Shown in pieces: positions 25,566-37,745 of a stretch of 64,000 nucleotides of DNA. Source of the stretch: Pterobdella sp. o SKG-2022. Taxonomy: Eukaryota > Annelida > Clitellata > Hirudinida > Piscicolidae. The stretch covers positions 23,456,359-23,520,358 of the forward strand of contig OZ038322.1 in the NCBI GenBank assembly GCA_964035795.1, given 5' to 3'. Below the pieces are notes generated by a model. It did not search any database. It was not told where the DNA came from and saw only the letters and a program-made list of their open reading frames with translations. The position numbers and the translations under genes were made by a program. Numbering within the stretch: position 1 is the first letter of the stretch; the number at the start of each line of letters is the position of its first letter.

Positions 25566-27675
25566 ATGGCACATTTGCCAGGTAAGTATCCGAATAACGA
25601 AGCATATTCTGACGCGATCATATCAATGAGTAAGAAAACGCAGTCAGCAAACCACCGAAGAGGTGGAAGGAAAAAAACATTGTCTCTTAATCCAGAGGAA
25701 AGAGAAGCATTGGAAAATCTTATTGAAGAGGTTATTTTAGATGGAGGCATGGGAGAAAGTGAGAGTGGCAGTTCTGATGAAGAGGGTAAACATTCAGAAG
25801 CAAAAAAATCTAATGTTCATCATGCAAAGACTCCCAATGAAATTACTTTGAGTGATCCCAAAGGTCTTGCTTCTGCTAAAATGCCTAAAAAGTATTATCC
25901 AGGTCAATTGAAAGTTGCCTTAAAGCACATGACAGATTTACCTCCTCGTTTCAGCAGGAAGCTTAAAAAAGCTGAACGGTATTTGGAGTTAAATGTAGCA
26001 TCTTCAAATAACTCTAAAAAAGTTTTACATCAGACAAGCATAAAAGAAGAAGATGAGGAGGAAATAGCATCCATCAATGAAGATGAATCTGTTATTAATC
26101 ATCAACAATTTTCTCCCACAAAACTTTCAAGAGCTTTTGCTAACAACAAACAAAAACACTCTAAAGATAATCAAATGAAAGATTTGAAAAGATCCATAAG
26201 AGTATTGTTGACCGATCTTGATCAGTATGTTGATGAAAGTGATCGCACATCACTGAGTCTTGACCTTCCTGTGGCAGCTTCCATTTGTGAAGTTGATAAA
26301 GAGTTGCAACATACCCCTACAATTGGTGCTTATAGAAAATCTGAAAGTCAGTCTAGTGATGATTCAAAGCACTCTGGCAACATGTTACCACTAAAACATG
26401 TTCATAGTAAAAAATCATTTTCAGCTCCTTTTGCTTACAACCATTCTCCCATCTCTCATTTAGGTCATCCAAGGGAGCCCTTCGATCCAAATGGTTCCTC
26501 ATATTACCATACTTCCAAAGGCAGTTTATCTAATAATCCATCTTATACTTCAAAAACCTTTTCTAAACCACATTCACAAATGAATGTTATGCCTTCTGAT
26601 ACTTCTGGAGTGTATTTCATGCCTCTTCCCCAACCCTCGTCTTATTATCAAACAATGCCTTCTCAGAATTATTCAATGCCACCACCTCCTTTGTTTCAAT
26701 ATCCTCCTCAAAGGTTCCCCATCACTGGCCAATATTTCCCTTATTCTTCTCAATATTCTTCACCTGAATTTTCATGTCAAGCACCTATAAACACATTTGG
26801 AAGCCAATTAAATATGCAGATGCCTGGAAATTTCAAAGTTCCATATGATACTTCTAAATTGTCTCCTAATTATTCCCAACAGTTTTACTACCCTTCCACA
26901 AACTTTCAAAACCCATACATGAATTACAATGCTTCTCTCAATTTTCCAAGTTATGAAAATGACTCAGTCAAAGAGCATTTATCATCACTCCACCCGGCAG
27001 ACACATCACTTGATTGGTTAGCTTTTTTATACCATAATGTAATCAAAATACCCACATTTCATATTTCACAGCTCAGAGGGTGTGGCAACTGATTCTAATG
27101 ATATAAAGGAGCAGGAAAATTCATTCAATGATGAGAAAACTACAAAAAATAATAACAATGTTGTAAATTCTCCAACAATCAGTACCGGTGATGCCATAAA
27201 TAAAGACAAAGTTGAAGCAGCAGAAGTACATGAGTCATGGGGAGATATAATGGAAAAGATAGATAATGAAAATAAAGACCAGCAAGAGCCAACTCCATTA
27301 GAACCTAAAAGGAGTGGAGAAGATGTCGAAGACAAAAATGAAAATATTAATAATGCTGCTAATGATAATAATAATAATGATATATGTGGACATGGAAATA
27401 ATTCAGAGCAGTTAGCTGATATAAGGTTGTCGGATGATGTGAAGAATGAGGACAGTATTAACGTGATTCTAGATAAAAAGTTCATCATGAAATTAGTTGA
27501 AAGATTTTCAAATGGCTTAAATCTTAGTGTAAATAAAGGTATGCTAGCTTTTTAAAAATACAAATTTTACTTTAAAATATTTTCTTATACAGACAATCTT
27601 CTCGATAGACAAGTAGTGCTAGATGAAAAGGTGCTTAGAAGCATATATGAAACTATTGCTTCAAGCAGTAACTGA
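25566..27675 (+). CDS. Unrecognised hydrophilic Pro/Tyr- and Asn-rich protein, three exons
   Basis: Exons 25566-27016, 27072-27538 and 27593-27675 join to 2,001 nt (666 aa). The two introns are only 55 and 54 nt, with good GT..AG borders, and the frame is kept across both. Reading through the first intron would add a stop, so splicing is needed. Visible features: a basic patch NHRRGGRKK (about 28-37), a helical LNPEEREALENLIEEVI, an acidic Ser-rich SESGSSDEEG (about 64-75), and a charged segment KYYPGQLKVALKHMTDLPPRFSRKL (about 107-131, written here only as a landmark). A long Pro/Tyr/Ser/Gln-rich middle follows with PPPP near 372. After exon 1 come ESWGDIMEK (about 538), an Asn/Asp-rich tract, and a short helical C-terminus ending ETIASSSN. 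There is no signal peptide or membrane segment. The composition suggests a disordered RNA-biology or scaffold protein, but that is inference. I cannot name the family. Confidence 0.85.
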
Positions 27676-28293
27676 TTTGGCATGCTTTGCCATTTTATGG
27701 CAATTTAATGGTTTTAATTTAATTCTATTTTGACTGAATTTTAATCTTAATTCATTAAGATTTTATTAATATTTTTGCAATATGAGCTTAATCAGACTAT
27801 TTCTAATTGAACTATTGTTTTGCAAATGCATTTTAATCATTAAGCATGGATATTAAGTTAATCATGTCGTTTTGTTTTTTTTGCCGTTAGAATTGTGTAA
27901 TATAGGAAGTACTCTATCGAATTTTTTCATTTATTTATTCTACTTGAAAATATCCCAGTTATCCATTTAACTTGCATTGTGGAGTTTTATAGTCCGCTCT
28001 AAACCCATTTGTCGATTTTAAGTACGCTTAGAATTTGAAGCAATAATCGTCCCATTTTTGAACGTCTCATTAGCCGGCTAAAAGCATAGTGAAATTGGTT
28101 TGTGGTATTCGCATTTTTTTATTTATATGAATGAATGATTTAGATGTGGCCGTGTAGAGTGAGCGATAGTCTAATTCAATTTATTTAAAATATGTTATAA
28201 AATTTGATAATTTTTCAATTGTGAAATGTCGCTTTCTTTAATTTAAAAAATTTTCTGTTAGATTAAATTCTATTAAAGTTGTATTCTCAAGCG

Positions 28294-28299
28294 AATAAA
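28294..28299 (+). terminator. Possible poly(A) signal of the 25566-27675 gene
   Basis: AATAAA lies about 620 bases after the stop codon in a GC-richer context (CAAGCGAATAAAACGCTC). Chance occurrence cannot be excluded. Confidence 0.35.
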
Positions 28300-29829
28300 A
28301 CGCTCTTGCTTTAATTTTATCGAATGATTTTGTCAAGGCGATTATTTTCTCATTTACTTAGCTGATTCATTTGTCGGGTATTTGGTTCTTGAACACCTTC
28401 ATTTATTAGCGTGTTTTTGTATGGTTAATTGAATATTAACTGCATAATCTATTTTGAGTAATGCTCACACCTCAAATTAAAATTTAATTTATAATTATAG
28501 AAATTTAATATATATATATATAATATTAAAATTCATTATCCCTCTAACTAAAAATAGTTCATTCTCAACAAAACTAACAATATTTCAAGTCTTGTGGCCG
28601 AGAGTAGATAAGGGATGTTGGGTGTCGAAACTTTAGCTACTTTGAAATGTTGGTTCTTAAGATTTTGAAGCCATTCATCACTGGAAAAATAGATTTCTTC
28701 GCGATTGTTGAAAAATTGTTGTTGATTTAATGTATCGCTGTTCACGTGTGAATCAAGTTAGTGTTTGGTACGATAATTTTGTTTTTTTTTTGGTAAAAAA
28801 CCGATATTTCTCTATAATTGATGTCTGATGTAAAATTTCGTTTGTTGCATACAAGCATATTGAGCTTGAGATTTGCCCATAGTTCCTTTGTTGCTATTTC
28901 TGCTTGTGCTGAAAGGAGGAGACGATCATTTTTTTTACCTCCATGTAGGTAAGAAACATTTTCTAGCTTTTAAGTTATGGGTGTTTCATTTGCTACTAAA
29001 TAACATCTTAGTAACCTGGCTTGATAAAAGTACACTATTTAAACAGTCTGTGTAAGCTTTTCGAAAAAAATTGCAAGTTTTTCAAGTAACCATAAAAAAT
29101 GATTGAAAAGCAGAGAACGGGTTTCTAGATTTGTACGCTGAAATGAGCAGCTAAGAGACCTGAGGTCAAGAGCTCTAAAATCATGCCCTTTCACTTCATA
29201 CTCATATCGAAACACGTTGGAAAAAAACCATCATTTATTTTGTAAATGTTATTTATGTTTTTTTTTATTTTGGAATAATTTCATCCTATTTCATTCGCTG
29301 TTGTCGTGAGTGAGCCTAACACTTTCTTCATTACTTAATATTAATCCAATATTTTATTTTTTTGAGCTATTCGTATCAACGAAAAAAAATTGAGGTAACG
29401 GATAATTGTCTGCATTGAGTAAAATTTTTATATAATGAAATGAAGTGTATTTTGAACTCATGCTCTTTTTCGAAAAATTCAATTGAAAAATGGTTAGTGA
29501 ATCAATAAAAAAAATATTCATTAGAAGTGACTTATAATAAATATTAATTATACCTATGTAAACTTCTTGGCGATAATAAATAAAAATCAAAATAGTATTT
29601 TAAACTTATTTGTTTTTAGATAAGTTTATTTTAAACTAAGTATTTATTTACCAAATTTTGGATTTAAAAATTTTGGAATTATATTATAAATCTTAGAATG
29701 TCATCATTTAAATACATATTTTCATTCGTAAGTTTGGCATTTAATTTCTTTCATTTCGCATTGTTTATTTCCAATTAATTTAAAATTATTCTAACTAATC
29801 AAATTTAATTCAATAAAAATATTCAAGTT

Positions 29830-29850
29830 AAAAATTTTTTCATTTTCTAG
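29830..29850 (+). promoter_or_regulatory. Splice acceptor abutting the TMEM115 start codon
   Basis: A pyrimidine tract (AAATTTTTTCATTTTCTAG) ends in AG at 29849-29850, and the ATG begins at the very next base. The 5' UTR must therefore be joined here by splicing, either from an upstream UTR exon in cis or from a spliced leader in trans. Confidence 0.6.
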
Positions 29851-31102
29851 ATGCCGAAGTGGCAAGGAGGTCTCTCAGAACTATCAAATAACTTAAATAT
29901 TTTTATTAAGTCTTCTTGGATATTAATGCTTTTAGGCTACCTATCGTCTTTTGACAGTTCTATATCACATAATTTAGTTATACTTCCAGGAGAATTTTTC
30001 CCTCCAAACTTCAAAATATGGACAATTTTGACTCATGCTTTCGTTGAAATGCATATATGGAATTTGATATCCAACATATTCATTTTATATCTTTACTATC
30101 AATTGTTGGCTCCTTTATGGGGTATGTTTGAAATGCTTAAATTTATGCTTCTCAATACATTCCTTTCTGCTTTTGTCACAACAGTTTTTTATATGGTATA
30201 TTACTTTTTTTTCGACAAGCTTGATTTAATTTTTGCTGTGCCTATTTATGGGTTTTCAGCTAGCATTGCTGGTTTTAGCATAGCTTTAAAGCAAATCATG
30301 TGTGAGAAAGTTTTTTTCACTTTTCAGGGGTTGAAGTTGCAGAATAAACATATTCCATTTCTTTTATTTCTTTCAGTTACATTTTTATATATAGTTCGTT
30401 TAGTGAATTTCAATTTTTTTATATTATTTTTTTGGGGTCTTATTTTTAGCTGGTTGTACTTAAGATTCTATCAATTTCATGGAAACAACAATTATGGTGA
30501 CGCTGCTGAAAGTTTTGCTTTTGCAAGGTAAAATAAAATTCAATATTTCCAAAACATAACAGCATACTAACCAGGGAATATTTCCAGTTTTTTCCCAGAC
30601 CCCATCCAACCTTTCATAAAAGTGCCATGTAATCATTTATATAATTTCTTCACTTGTTTGGGCTGTTGTTCATATCCAAACAAGCCTAATCTTGTGACCC
30701 TTTCTAATCTCAACACCAGTACACCTCTTCCTTTGAGGATCAATGTTCCTAAAAATGAGTATGATGCTTATTGGATTTTTTAAATTAATTACTTAATTGG
30801 TGCTTAATTAATTCAAAGTTAATTTTTAAATTATTTATTAATATATTTTTTTTCACACTTTTGGTTCATAGGCTAATGCTCGTTCAAATTTTAAACTCTT
30901 ATATTCTCTTATTTGAATTCAAAACAGTTAACCTTAACACCATCACAGAACATCCACTGATACTTTCAAAGACAACCTACAAAACCAACAACAAGACAAA
31001 GAAACTGCCAAGCAAGCAACCACTCAACATCCCAACATCAATATTAAGGAAGCCCTTTCTAAAAATCTTATCACTTTCAAAATTGTTAATACCAAGTCTT
31101 AG
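29851..31102 (+). CDS. TMEM115: TMEM115 homologue, rhomboid-like Golgi membrane protein
   Basis: Exons 29851-30527, 30588-30758 and 30949-31102 join to 1,002 nt (333 aa; human protein 351). Introns are 60 and 190 nt. Family landmarks seen in order: FPPNFKIWTILTHAFVE (about 50-66), LAPLWGMFEMLKF, YGFSASIAGFSIALKQ, SWLYLRFYQ, and FAFAS|FFPDPIQPF created by the first splice, matching FAFATFFPEILQP of human. Several hydrophobic membrane segments fall between residues 20 and 215. The rhomboid Ser-His catalytic pair is absent, as is usual in this family. TMEM115 is a multi-pass Golgi protein tied to the COG complex and retrograde transport. The tail after residue 226 is polar, as in relatives. The second intron is the least sure part. 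It removes a TAA at 30781 and opens a Gln/Lys-rich ending from TSTDTFKDN to a TAG at 31100. Without it the protein ends KNEYDAYWIF. Confidence 0.92.
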
Positions 31103-31870
31103 TTTTTTTTTTGATAAGATCTATAAAAAAACTGGTTTCAGCTAATTTTTTTTATTTTTTGAAAGAATTTATACATAGTTATTTTTATATTAATTTATAG
31201 TTATTTTTGAGTTTGAATGAGAAATTTTAATTATTCACAAAGTTTCAAATGAACCTATTTAATTGAATAATTAAAATATTGATTCTTCATTCGATTTCCA
31301 TCTTTACAGATATAACTCTATAAGGCAACTGTGTATAAAGTTATGCCTAGATTTATTTTAACTTAAACTTTATTTTTACAATTAATTGATAAAAATTGTA
31401 AAATTTCTTCAAAAATTTAAGCGCTCTCTGCTTACTACATTCAAGCATTTATCTCTTGCATGAAACTGATATAAATTTATTTTATCCAAAACTTTTGATA
31501 ATTTTTGTTTGTATGGTTTTATGAATTTCAACATTCCGGGTTTAAAGTCACTTTTTTGTGTTTCGGTTCTAAAAATTGCATTTCACAAATAAATGAATAT
31601 AATTCAAATTTATTAATGAAAATTTAAAATATTTTTTTGAAATTATGTTAATTAAAGTGGAAATTTTTTTTTCTAATTGAGGATAAAAATTTTTGTATAA
31701 GGAAAAGTTATTCAGTGCATTTGTTACTATCAAACATTTCGATCACACCTTTGTCACCAATTAAAACTCAAATTGCTTCCTCGAGCTCAAACAAAAAATC
31801 TTTTGGTAAGCTCAAACAAGACAATTTCAACAGCAAAAAATTCAAATCAAACACTTAGTAACTAAATAAC

Positions 31871-31905
31871 ACAAAGCTTTTTGTAAATCGAACATTATCA
31901 GGTGA
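31871..31905. repeat. Copy of a dispersed CAAAGCTTTT..CATTATCAGG motif
   Basis: ACAAAGCTTTTTGTAAATCG followed by AACATTATCAGGT resembles the centre of the foldback element at 42328 and the sequence at 58199. In reverse complement it reads ACCTGATAATG, a short hairpin, then AAAAGCTTTGT. It appears to be a diverged relic of the same family. Confidence 0.45.
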
Positions 31906-33370
31906 AATATATAGATTAAAAGTTCAGTACGACTTAAGAAAAATGTCGTTTTCATCAGTTAAGAAAAGTCGTTGATTTGAATTGTTTTCCTACTGGGCTA
32001 ATTTAGTTCTTCATAACGTTGCTCAATACTTTCAACTGCAAAAAAAAAGCTTTCAGACATATACTGAAATAACATCATCATGTATCTAAGACAACTTGAA
32101 ACCTAAGGTTGTAAGAAGTACAACAAAATATCATCAAAAATTGCATACATAACATATAACAGTCAAAGCAAATGAGATAAAAAACGAAAAGGAAATAAAT
32201 GATAAAAAAAACAACTAATTGATAAAGTTTTTAAACAAAATAAATAAATAAAAAATAATCAGGTCAATTAAAAAGGGATTAATGGCGTTTTTTGATGTCC
32301 CCTGATCATTTAAGGATAAAGCATACTCCAATAATGTTCATATTTTCTAATTGATGCAATTTTCATCTGAACTCATCCCATGAAACCATTAGGTGCTGTC
32401 AAAGGTGATAGAAGTTCAGAATTGTTTTCTTTATTTAAACAATGAGTTTGCTTTTGTTTTACAAATGTCTCCAACTTTTAACTCTTGTCGACGACGTGGT
32501 TATGATTCATTCAGTTCTCCATCGCAAACAACCTTCAGACTAGTGATTCGAGCATACGTGGGCTTAATGCTGAAACCAGTGTGATTTTTATTTGTTTCCA
32601 AATACATGCTGACAATTTTTCGTTTTAGGACAGTTTTGTATGAAATATAGCTCTATCTTTAAACAACCATTTTGGTATTAAAAATTCATCTCGAGAGGAC
32701 TGAAATTTATCAAGTTGATTTTATATAAAACTTATATAATAACCCTTTTAGAAGATTTATTTTTTTATTTAACTACTTTAAACTTGGCTAATCTTTCAAC
32801 CTTTTAGTGTTTAAAAATATTTTAATTTATATTAAACAGAAAATTATAATAACAATTTGAACTGCACTTTGCTAGATTTTTCCAATATCTGGAACTTTGG
32901 TGTCAATTTTTTTTTGTTTAATTAAAATTTTAGAAGCTTTTTTGTATGAACTTCAATCGTCAACTTGGGTAGGGTAAGTTCAAAATTTTCAAGAACTACA
33001 ATTTTTGAATACTAATGGAAGAGAAGAAAAAAATGCTTTTGCTTTTCGCCATGAAAAATTTTGCAAAACTGAAAAATATATTGTAACACATGAATAGTTT
33101 GGTTGATAATCGTTTTTAGTTTCAGATTTTGTGGAACGGTATTTAATAGTTAATTGACTTCATGAGTTTTAGTCACCGAAAAGAATCGGCCTGGTTGATT
33201 GAATAAACTCATGTTGTGGGTGTTGCTGGAAGAAACCAGATAAAAGCTTTAAAGAGAACATGAGGTTTTTGTGAGTTAAGAGCTTCAAGATCGAAACAAA
33301 ATTTTGTTTCATATCATTATGATAACAAAGCGTTTCAGATATTTACTTCAAAACAGCTATTAAAAGATCA

Positions 33371-33552
33371 TTAGTCGGCCCCTGTAGCTCAATGGCTGGA
33401 CATTAGACTAATTATCTAAATTTACTGGGTTCGATACCGCGTGGGCCGACAATTAGCACCTGTTCTACAGTGAGTTTTCGCTACATTAAATTTCTAGCAA
33501 ACGCTCTGATCTATAAGGAAAAGCGTTTATAAATACCGCATTACATTATATT
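33371..33552 (+). mobile_element. tRNA-derived SINE, copy A (full length)
   Basis: The 5' part still folds like a tRNA. A 7-bp acceptor stem pairs GTCGGCC (33374-33380) with GGCCGAC (33444-33450). Box A is TAGCTCAATGG (33385-33395). A perfect 5-bp anticodon stem, TTAGA/TCTAA, holds a 7-nt loop CTAATTA with AAT (Ile) at 33410-33412. Box B is GGTTCGATACC (33428-33438). The T stem is mismatched, so this is not a working tRNA gene. The tRNA part is followed by a shared body (ATTAGCACCTGTTC.., ATTAAATTTCTAGCAA) and a tail with AAAAGCGTTTATAAATACCGC. The same body recurs at 40264 and 43240, which marks it as a SINE family rather than a single tRNA. Confidence 0.88.
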
Positions 33553-36500
33553 AGTGCTGACGTTTTTCTTTAATTCTGTGCCTCCATCTATCGTATCTTT
33601 ACTTCATATAAGACAGTTCAGATTCTTCTTAGATTTCAACAAACAAATTTTCAGCGTTTGCTAGAACCATATTGTTTTCTTTTTTTTGAAATTCTTGGGT
33701 ATCTTGCATAAGATTGGGGGAAAAAGACCTTGTCATAGGCACTGGCTTTTTAAAAATAACTGAAATCCTAGTAAATCGAAAAAGTGGTGCTTTGGCATAG
33801 ATTTATAAATTAAGTATTTAATAAAATTTTATTTGAGAAAATTTATTTCTATTTCTTTTAATTTTTTTTATCCTTATTTTTATGGTGGGTTTTTTTTTTA
33901 TAATGAAAGCAATTTCATTTTATTTACACAAAGTTTTGAATAATTGAAACTTCTTATACTTTCTTGTATAACTGTTAAATCTTTGTCAGTTATTTTATTG
34001 TTGTGCTTGAAGAAGTCAATTTAATTTTTGAATTTTTCAATTCTATAAATACCTTTGAAATATTGCTCACCAACTTATATGTTGAATCATTTTCATAGTG
34101 ATTCTTATTTAATACAAAGATTCTGTTAACTGGCTGAAAATGAATAATTTCTGGAACTAAAAAGTTTCATTATGGTTTTGTACTTTCGATAATTTATCGA
34201 ACTCAAAAATAGTTTTGTAATTAATTCAAAAGCTCACATTCATCGGCACATTTGAAGTGCCACTCGTGAAATGTGGCCGCTATCATATTTTGTAACCGTG
34301 TTTTTTAAACGTTTTAGTGCATCGAACGTTCGAAATAAAAAAACTTTTACGATTATTGCAACGCTTTTTTTAAAAAAATCTTCCAAATACATTGCTCTTT
34401 ATATATTTATAAAAACTATAAACTTAATTCACAAAAAAATCTTAAATAATGGACTTTTAAAATTTGAAATTAGTCGAATATGGTTTGTAGTCTGTCAAGT
34501 CTCCAAATTGATAACACAGTGTCGAGAGTGCATTCTTGAAGGCCTGATAGACTGAATTGCTTGCAATAAAAGCAATCAAAAGAAAGGTTAATTGAAATCG
34601 AACGGGGTTTTAACAAGAATAAAATTAAAGAAAGTTGTGTGCATAAAATAATTGAATAATTTAAATAGAAATCTCAAGGATTTTACGAAAAAAATTAATT
34701 TTATTTGCTCTAAATAATATAATTTAGATAGCATAAATTCATTTTTATCAATGAGTATTGCTTGAGAAATACCCATAATGCATTGACAAATAAACAGTAC
34801 AAGTTTATAAACGAAATATTAACTGGTTTGTTGATTGTATGCATTAGTTATACAACAGAATTACCAAATAATTCTTCAAATATAAAAATTTAAAAAGATT
34901 TTTAAACGTAAACACAACAAAAACTGGCTTGAAACAGAACTTTTTTTAATTTTTTCAGACTTTTTTTTGACTATCATCCTAATAGTTTTTTTATTGCTGT
35001 CTCGATGAGTTCTCTCGAAGCATTGTAGTTTCCAAATTAAAAAATTAGTAAATAATTATTTGAAAATAAATATTATATTGAGACCAAAAAATTTTTTTGG
35101 AAAAAGTTTGGAAATTACTGAAAATTTTGAGCTTTTATTTATTAGTTTTGAAGGTTTTTGTTGCAAGTGTAACACTATAAAAAAAGCGAGAAAAAAGTTC
35201 ACAGCCTACATATAAAACTTGAGTTTTCAGCAGTTCTTAATTCATGCCTTTTTTCTCATCTAATTAATTATAATGTCAAATTCACTGGAACTTTGAATAG
35301 CCTGAAATTAATGGGTGAACTATAAAGTTTAAGACTTCACGTTTTTGCAAAGTTCATTTTATTCTTCTAAATAGCTGATATTAAAATTATTTAATGTAAT
35401 TTGTCACGAAAAAATTTAAATTCATTCAATTTTTCAAAGATGACATATTTTCTTTTTCCAACAATTCACAAAACCCAAAAACTCCACGATTTGAATGAAT
35501 ATTTCTTCACACAAAAGGTTTACTTGACAAAGATAGGCTTTCTATGGTTTCAGTTCGACTTGACACTTCCTTAAATTGGAACATTGAGAAAATAATCAAA
35601 ACTGAGTGAAATTTTAGAAAATTTATCTTCGTTGATTGTCACTTAAGCAATTAAAAATAGTATTTCTGAGTTTAAATGTTCAAAATAACTTGATCGGGGA
35701 CTTAAAAATTTCTTCCCAAAGTCTATTAAGTGATTGCACAACTGTTTCATTATTCAAACTATACAAACATTGTTGCTTTTGACATCTCTATTTCACGCTG
35801 TGTTTTCTCGAGGCTGCTTTCCATGGTGAGGAGAAGGATGACGATGATGAGAATGGTTGCACTAATGATGATAATGGGGGTGATGGTGAAAATGATGATG
35901 GTGGTCGCAGAGAAGATGATAGTTATCGTAAAAATTACGCGACAGTTAAACTCCGATGATATTTGAGGTTAAAAATATTTTCGTAATTCGATCAAAAATT
36001 TTCAAGCAATGAAACGTACACTAATTAAAACTCGCGAAATTTCATAATTAAAAATCATGCAGATTAATAAATAAGGTGACTTAAAAAATGAAAAGATGTG
36101 ATAAATGGCCATTCTTTTAAATTAAGACTACACAGAAGCTAATTCTAATTTAAGCTTGTTTCAGACATTTTCTTTTGATAGATATCTTTCCCTTGAAGAA
36201 TTTGTTGTGGCGTCTTGGGTGAAATTTAAAAATTCACACTAGAATTAATTGAAAATCTTTTTAATGTCAAATAAACCTACACAAAACATAGCTTTATTTC
36301 AGACGTTTTGTACAACTGAACATCTCTACTGTGAGTAATACTTTGTTTAATGTCTTTCATCATACGTACAAGCATCTATAATTGATGAGTTATTAGTTTA
36401 GGTGTTGAGCGCTAGCCTCTTTCAAGCTAATCAATCTAAATTATGGTTATTGTAAATAAAATTAATCGTTCACTACTAATATGTTAAAACCACCGGACCA

Positions 36501-37687
36501 CTTCCTTTCTGTTTTATCTTTCAAGTTTCACACTGAACGTTCTTATTTTTAGTCGACACTTTTCAACCTTCTCGGTGTTTTTCAGTTTAAAAGAATACTT
36601 TCATGAAACTTTCACTCCACGTTCAATATTTATTTGTATATACAATTATTTAATAGAAGCCCACTAATAATAATGCCGTTTTGATCCACGAAAATTTATC
36701 TTTTGTTTCCGAAACTTCATTTTATTTCTCATTCAAAGAAGTTGAGATATTTCATGAATTATTTTTGAATTGCACTTTTTTTATATAAAAGCATTAAAAA
36801 ATTGTTAAATTATGAAACTTTTTGGAAGAAATGTTATAAAAACCCCCACTAGTTACCGTTAGGTGTTGTGTTTTCCGACCAGATAGAGAAGCACTGTTGA
36901 GAAAAAGAAACGTTAAGCAAAGAGCTGGTTGTTGAGATATTATTGGGAAAGTATCAAAATAAATAAATCTTTTGTGAAAAATCATTGAGTGAATAAATAA
37001 CAAATATCAAAATTATGTTTGCCTTCCCACCATTGCTGCGACAAAAACATCGGTTTAAATCAAGCCTAATGAAGTCATAATGAGATCAACTTAATTCCAA
37101 AATCTAATGGATTTATTTCAATATACCATGTTTTCTTAAAAAATGAAACAGTGAAATTTGATAATTATTTTGAAATTTTAAATTCATTAAATTAAAAGTT
37201 TCATTTAATGACAACTCATTTTTCTCAGCAAATAATATTTTAAACGCAGAAATCAACTCAGTGAGGCTTGGGAGACGGCATTAATGGACTTATGAAGGTA
37301 GTTATCTCTATATGCTTCAAGATAGTAGTTTTGGGAATAAACTCAAGTAGGAGTCAAATGGGTTTATATTGAACTTGAAGTTGTCTTGGGATCTGATTTG
37401 TTTCCTGGTCATTTTTATGTTGGTTCTTCTATTTATTTATTTGTAAAACTTAAATAATAATTTCAAAATAATTAGTTCTAGTTGTTTTGGTCTCGCACTT
37501 GTTCAACGTTTGGTTCATCCATTCTTCTTTGTTTTGCCTCTCGGCTTTATTCAAGTTCGTCAAACTTTACTTTGAAGGCATGTTTTATATTGTCAGAATA
37601 TTCATTTTTAACTTTTTTTTCTTGTACCACTGAATTTATTTTAGAGCTTTATCGTCATCTGTAGCTTTGGTTTACGGAAAATATGTC

Positions 37688-37745
37688 CCAGGCAGCTCAG
37701 TGGCCGGCCTATAATGCTGTGGCATGGAGGTTATGAGGCTTTCAA
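37688..37745 (+). mobile_element. Possible second tRNA-related SINE fragment
   Basis: GGCAGCTCAGTGGCCGGC resembles a polymerase III box A, and about 30 bases later GGAGGTTATGAGG could be a decayed box B. The segment is GC-richer than its surroundings. No second copy was found in the window. Confidence 0.3.

Larger units (their letters stand above)
27676..29850. other. 3' UTR and spacer between the unknown gene and TMEM115
   Basis: AT-rich with no convincing coding sequence. GCGAATAAAACG at 28291-28302 contains a plausible poly(A) signal. A short (TA)n tract lies near 28,508-28,524. Open frames at 28,548-28,745 (minus), 28,873-29,055 (plus) and 29,354-29,590 (minus) lack recognisable domains and match the background composition. 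Confidence 0.5.

Noticed and set aside
25558..27092. A 508-residue single-exon protein ending GCGN
   Set aside because: The last 25 or so residues come from reading through a 55-nt GT..AG intron. Splicing joins the frame to the Asn-rich region that follows without a stop.
27082..27555. A separate gene starting at 27082
   Set aside because: The supposed start is GTG and the frame joins the upstream exon in phase. It is exon 2 of the same gene.
30861..31145. A 94-codon plus-strand gene after TMEM115
   Set aside because: It lacks an ATG start in a good context and overlaps the better-supported third exon of TMEM115 in a different frame.
33374..33451. A functional tRNA-Ile(AAT) gene
   Set aside because: The T stem is badly mismatched, and the same head is fused to a common body found in other copies, so it is the head of a SINE.
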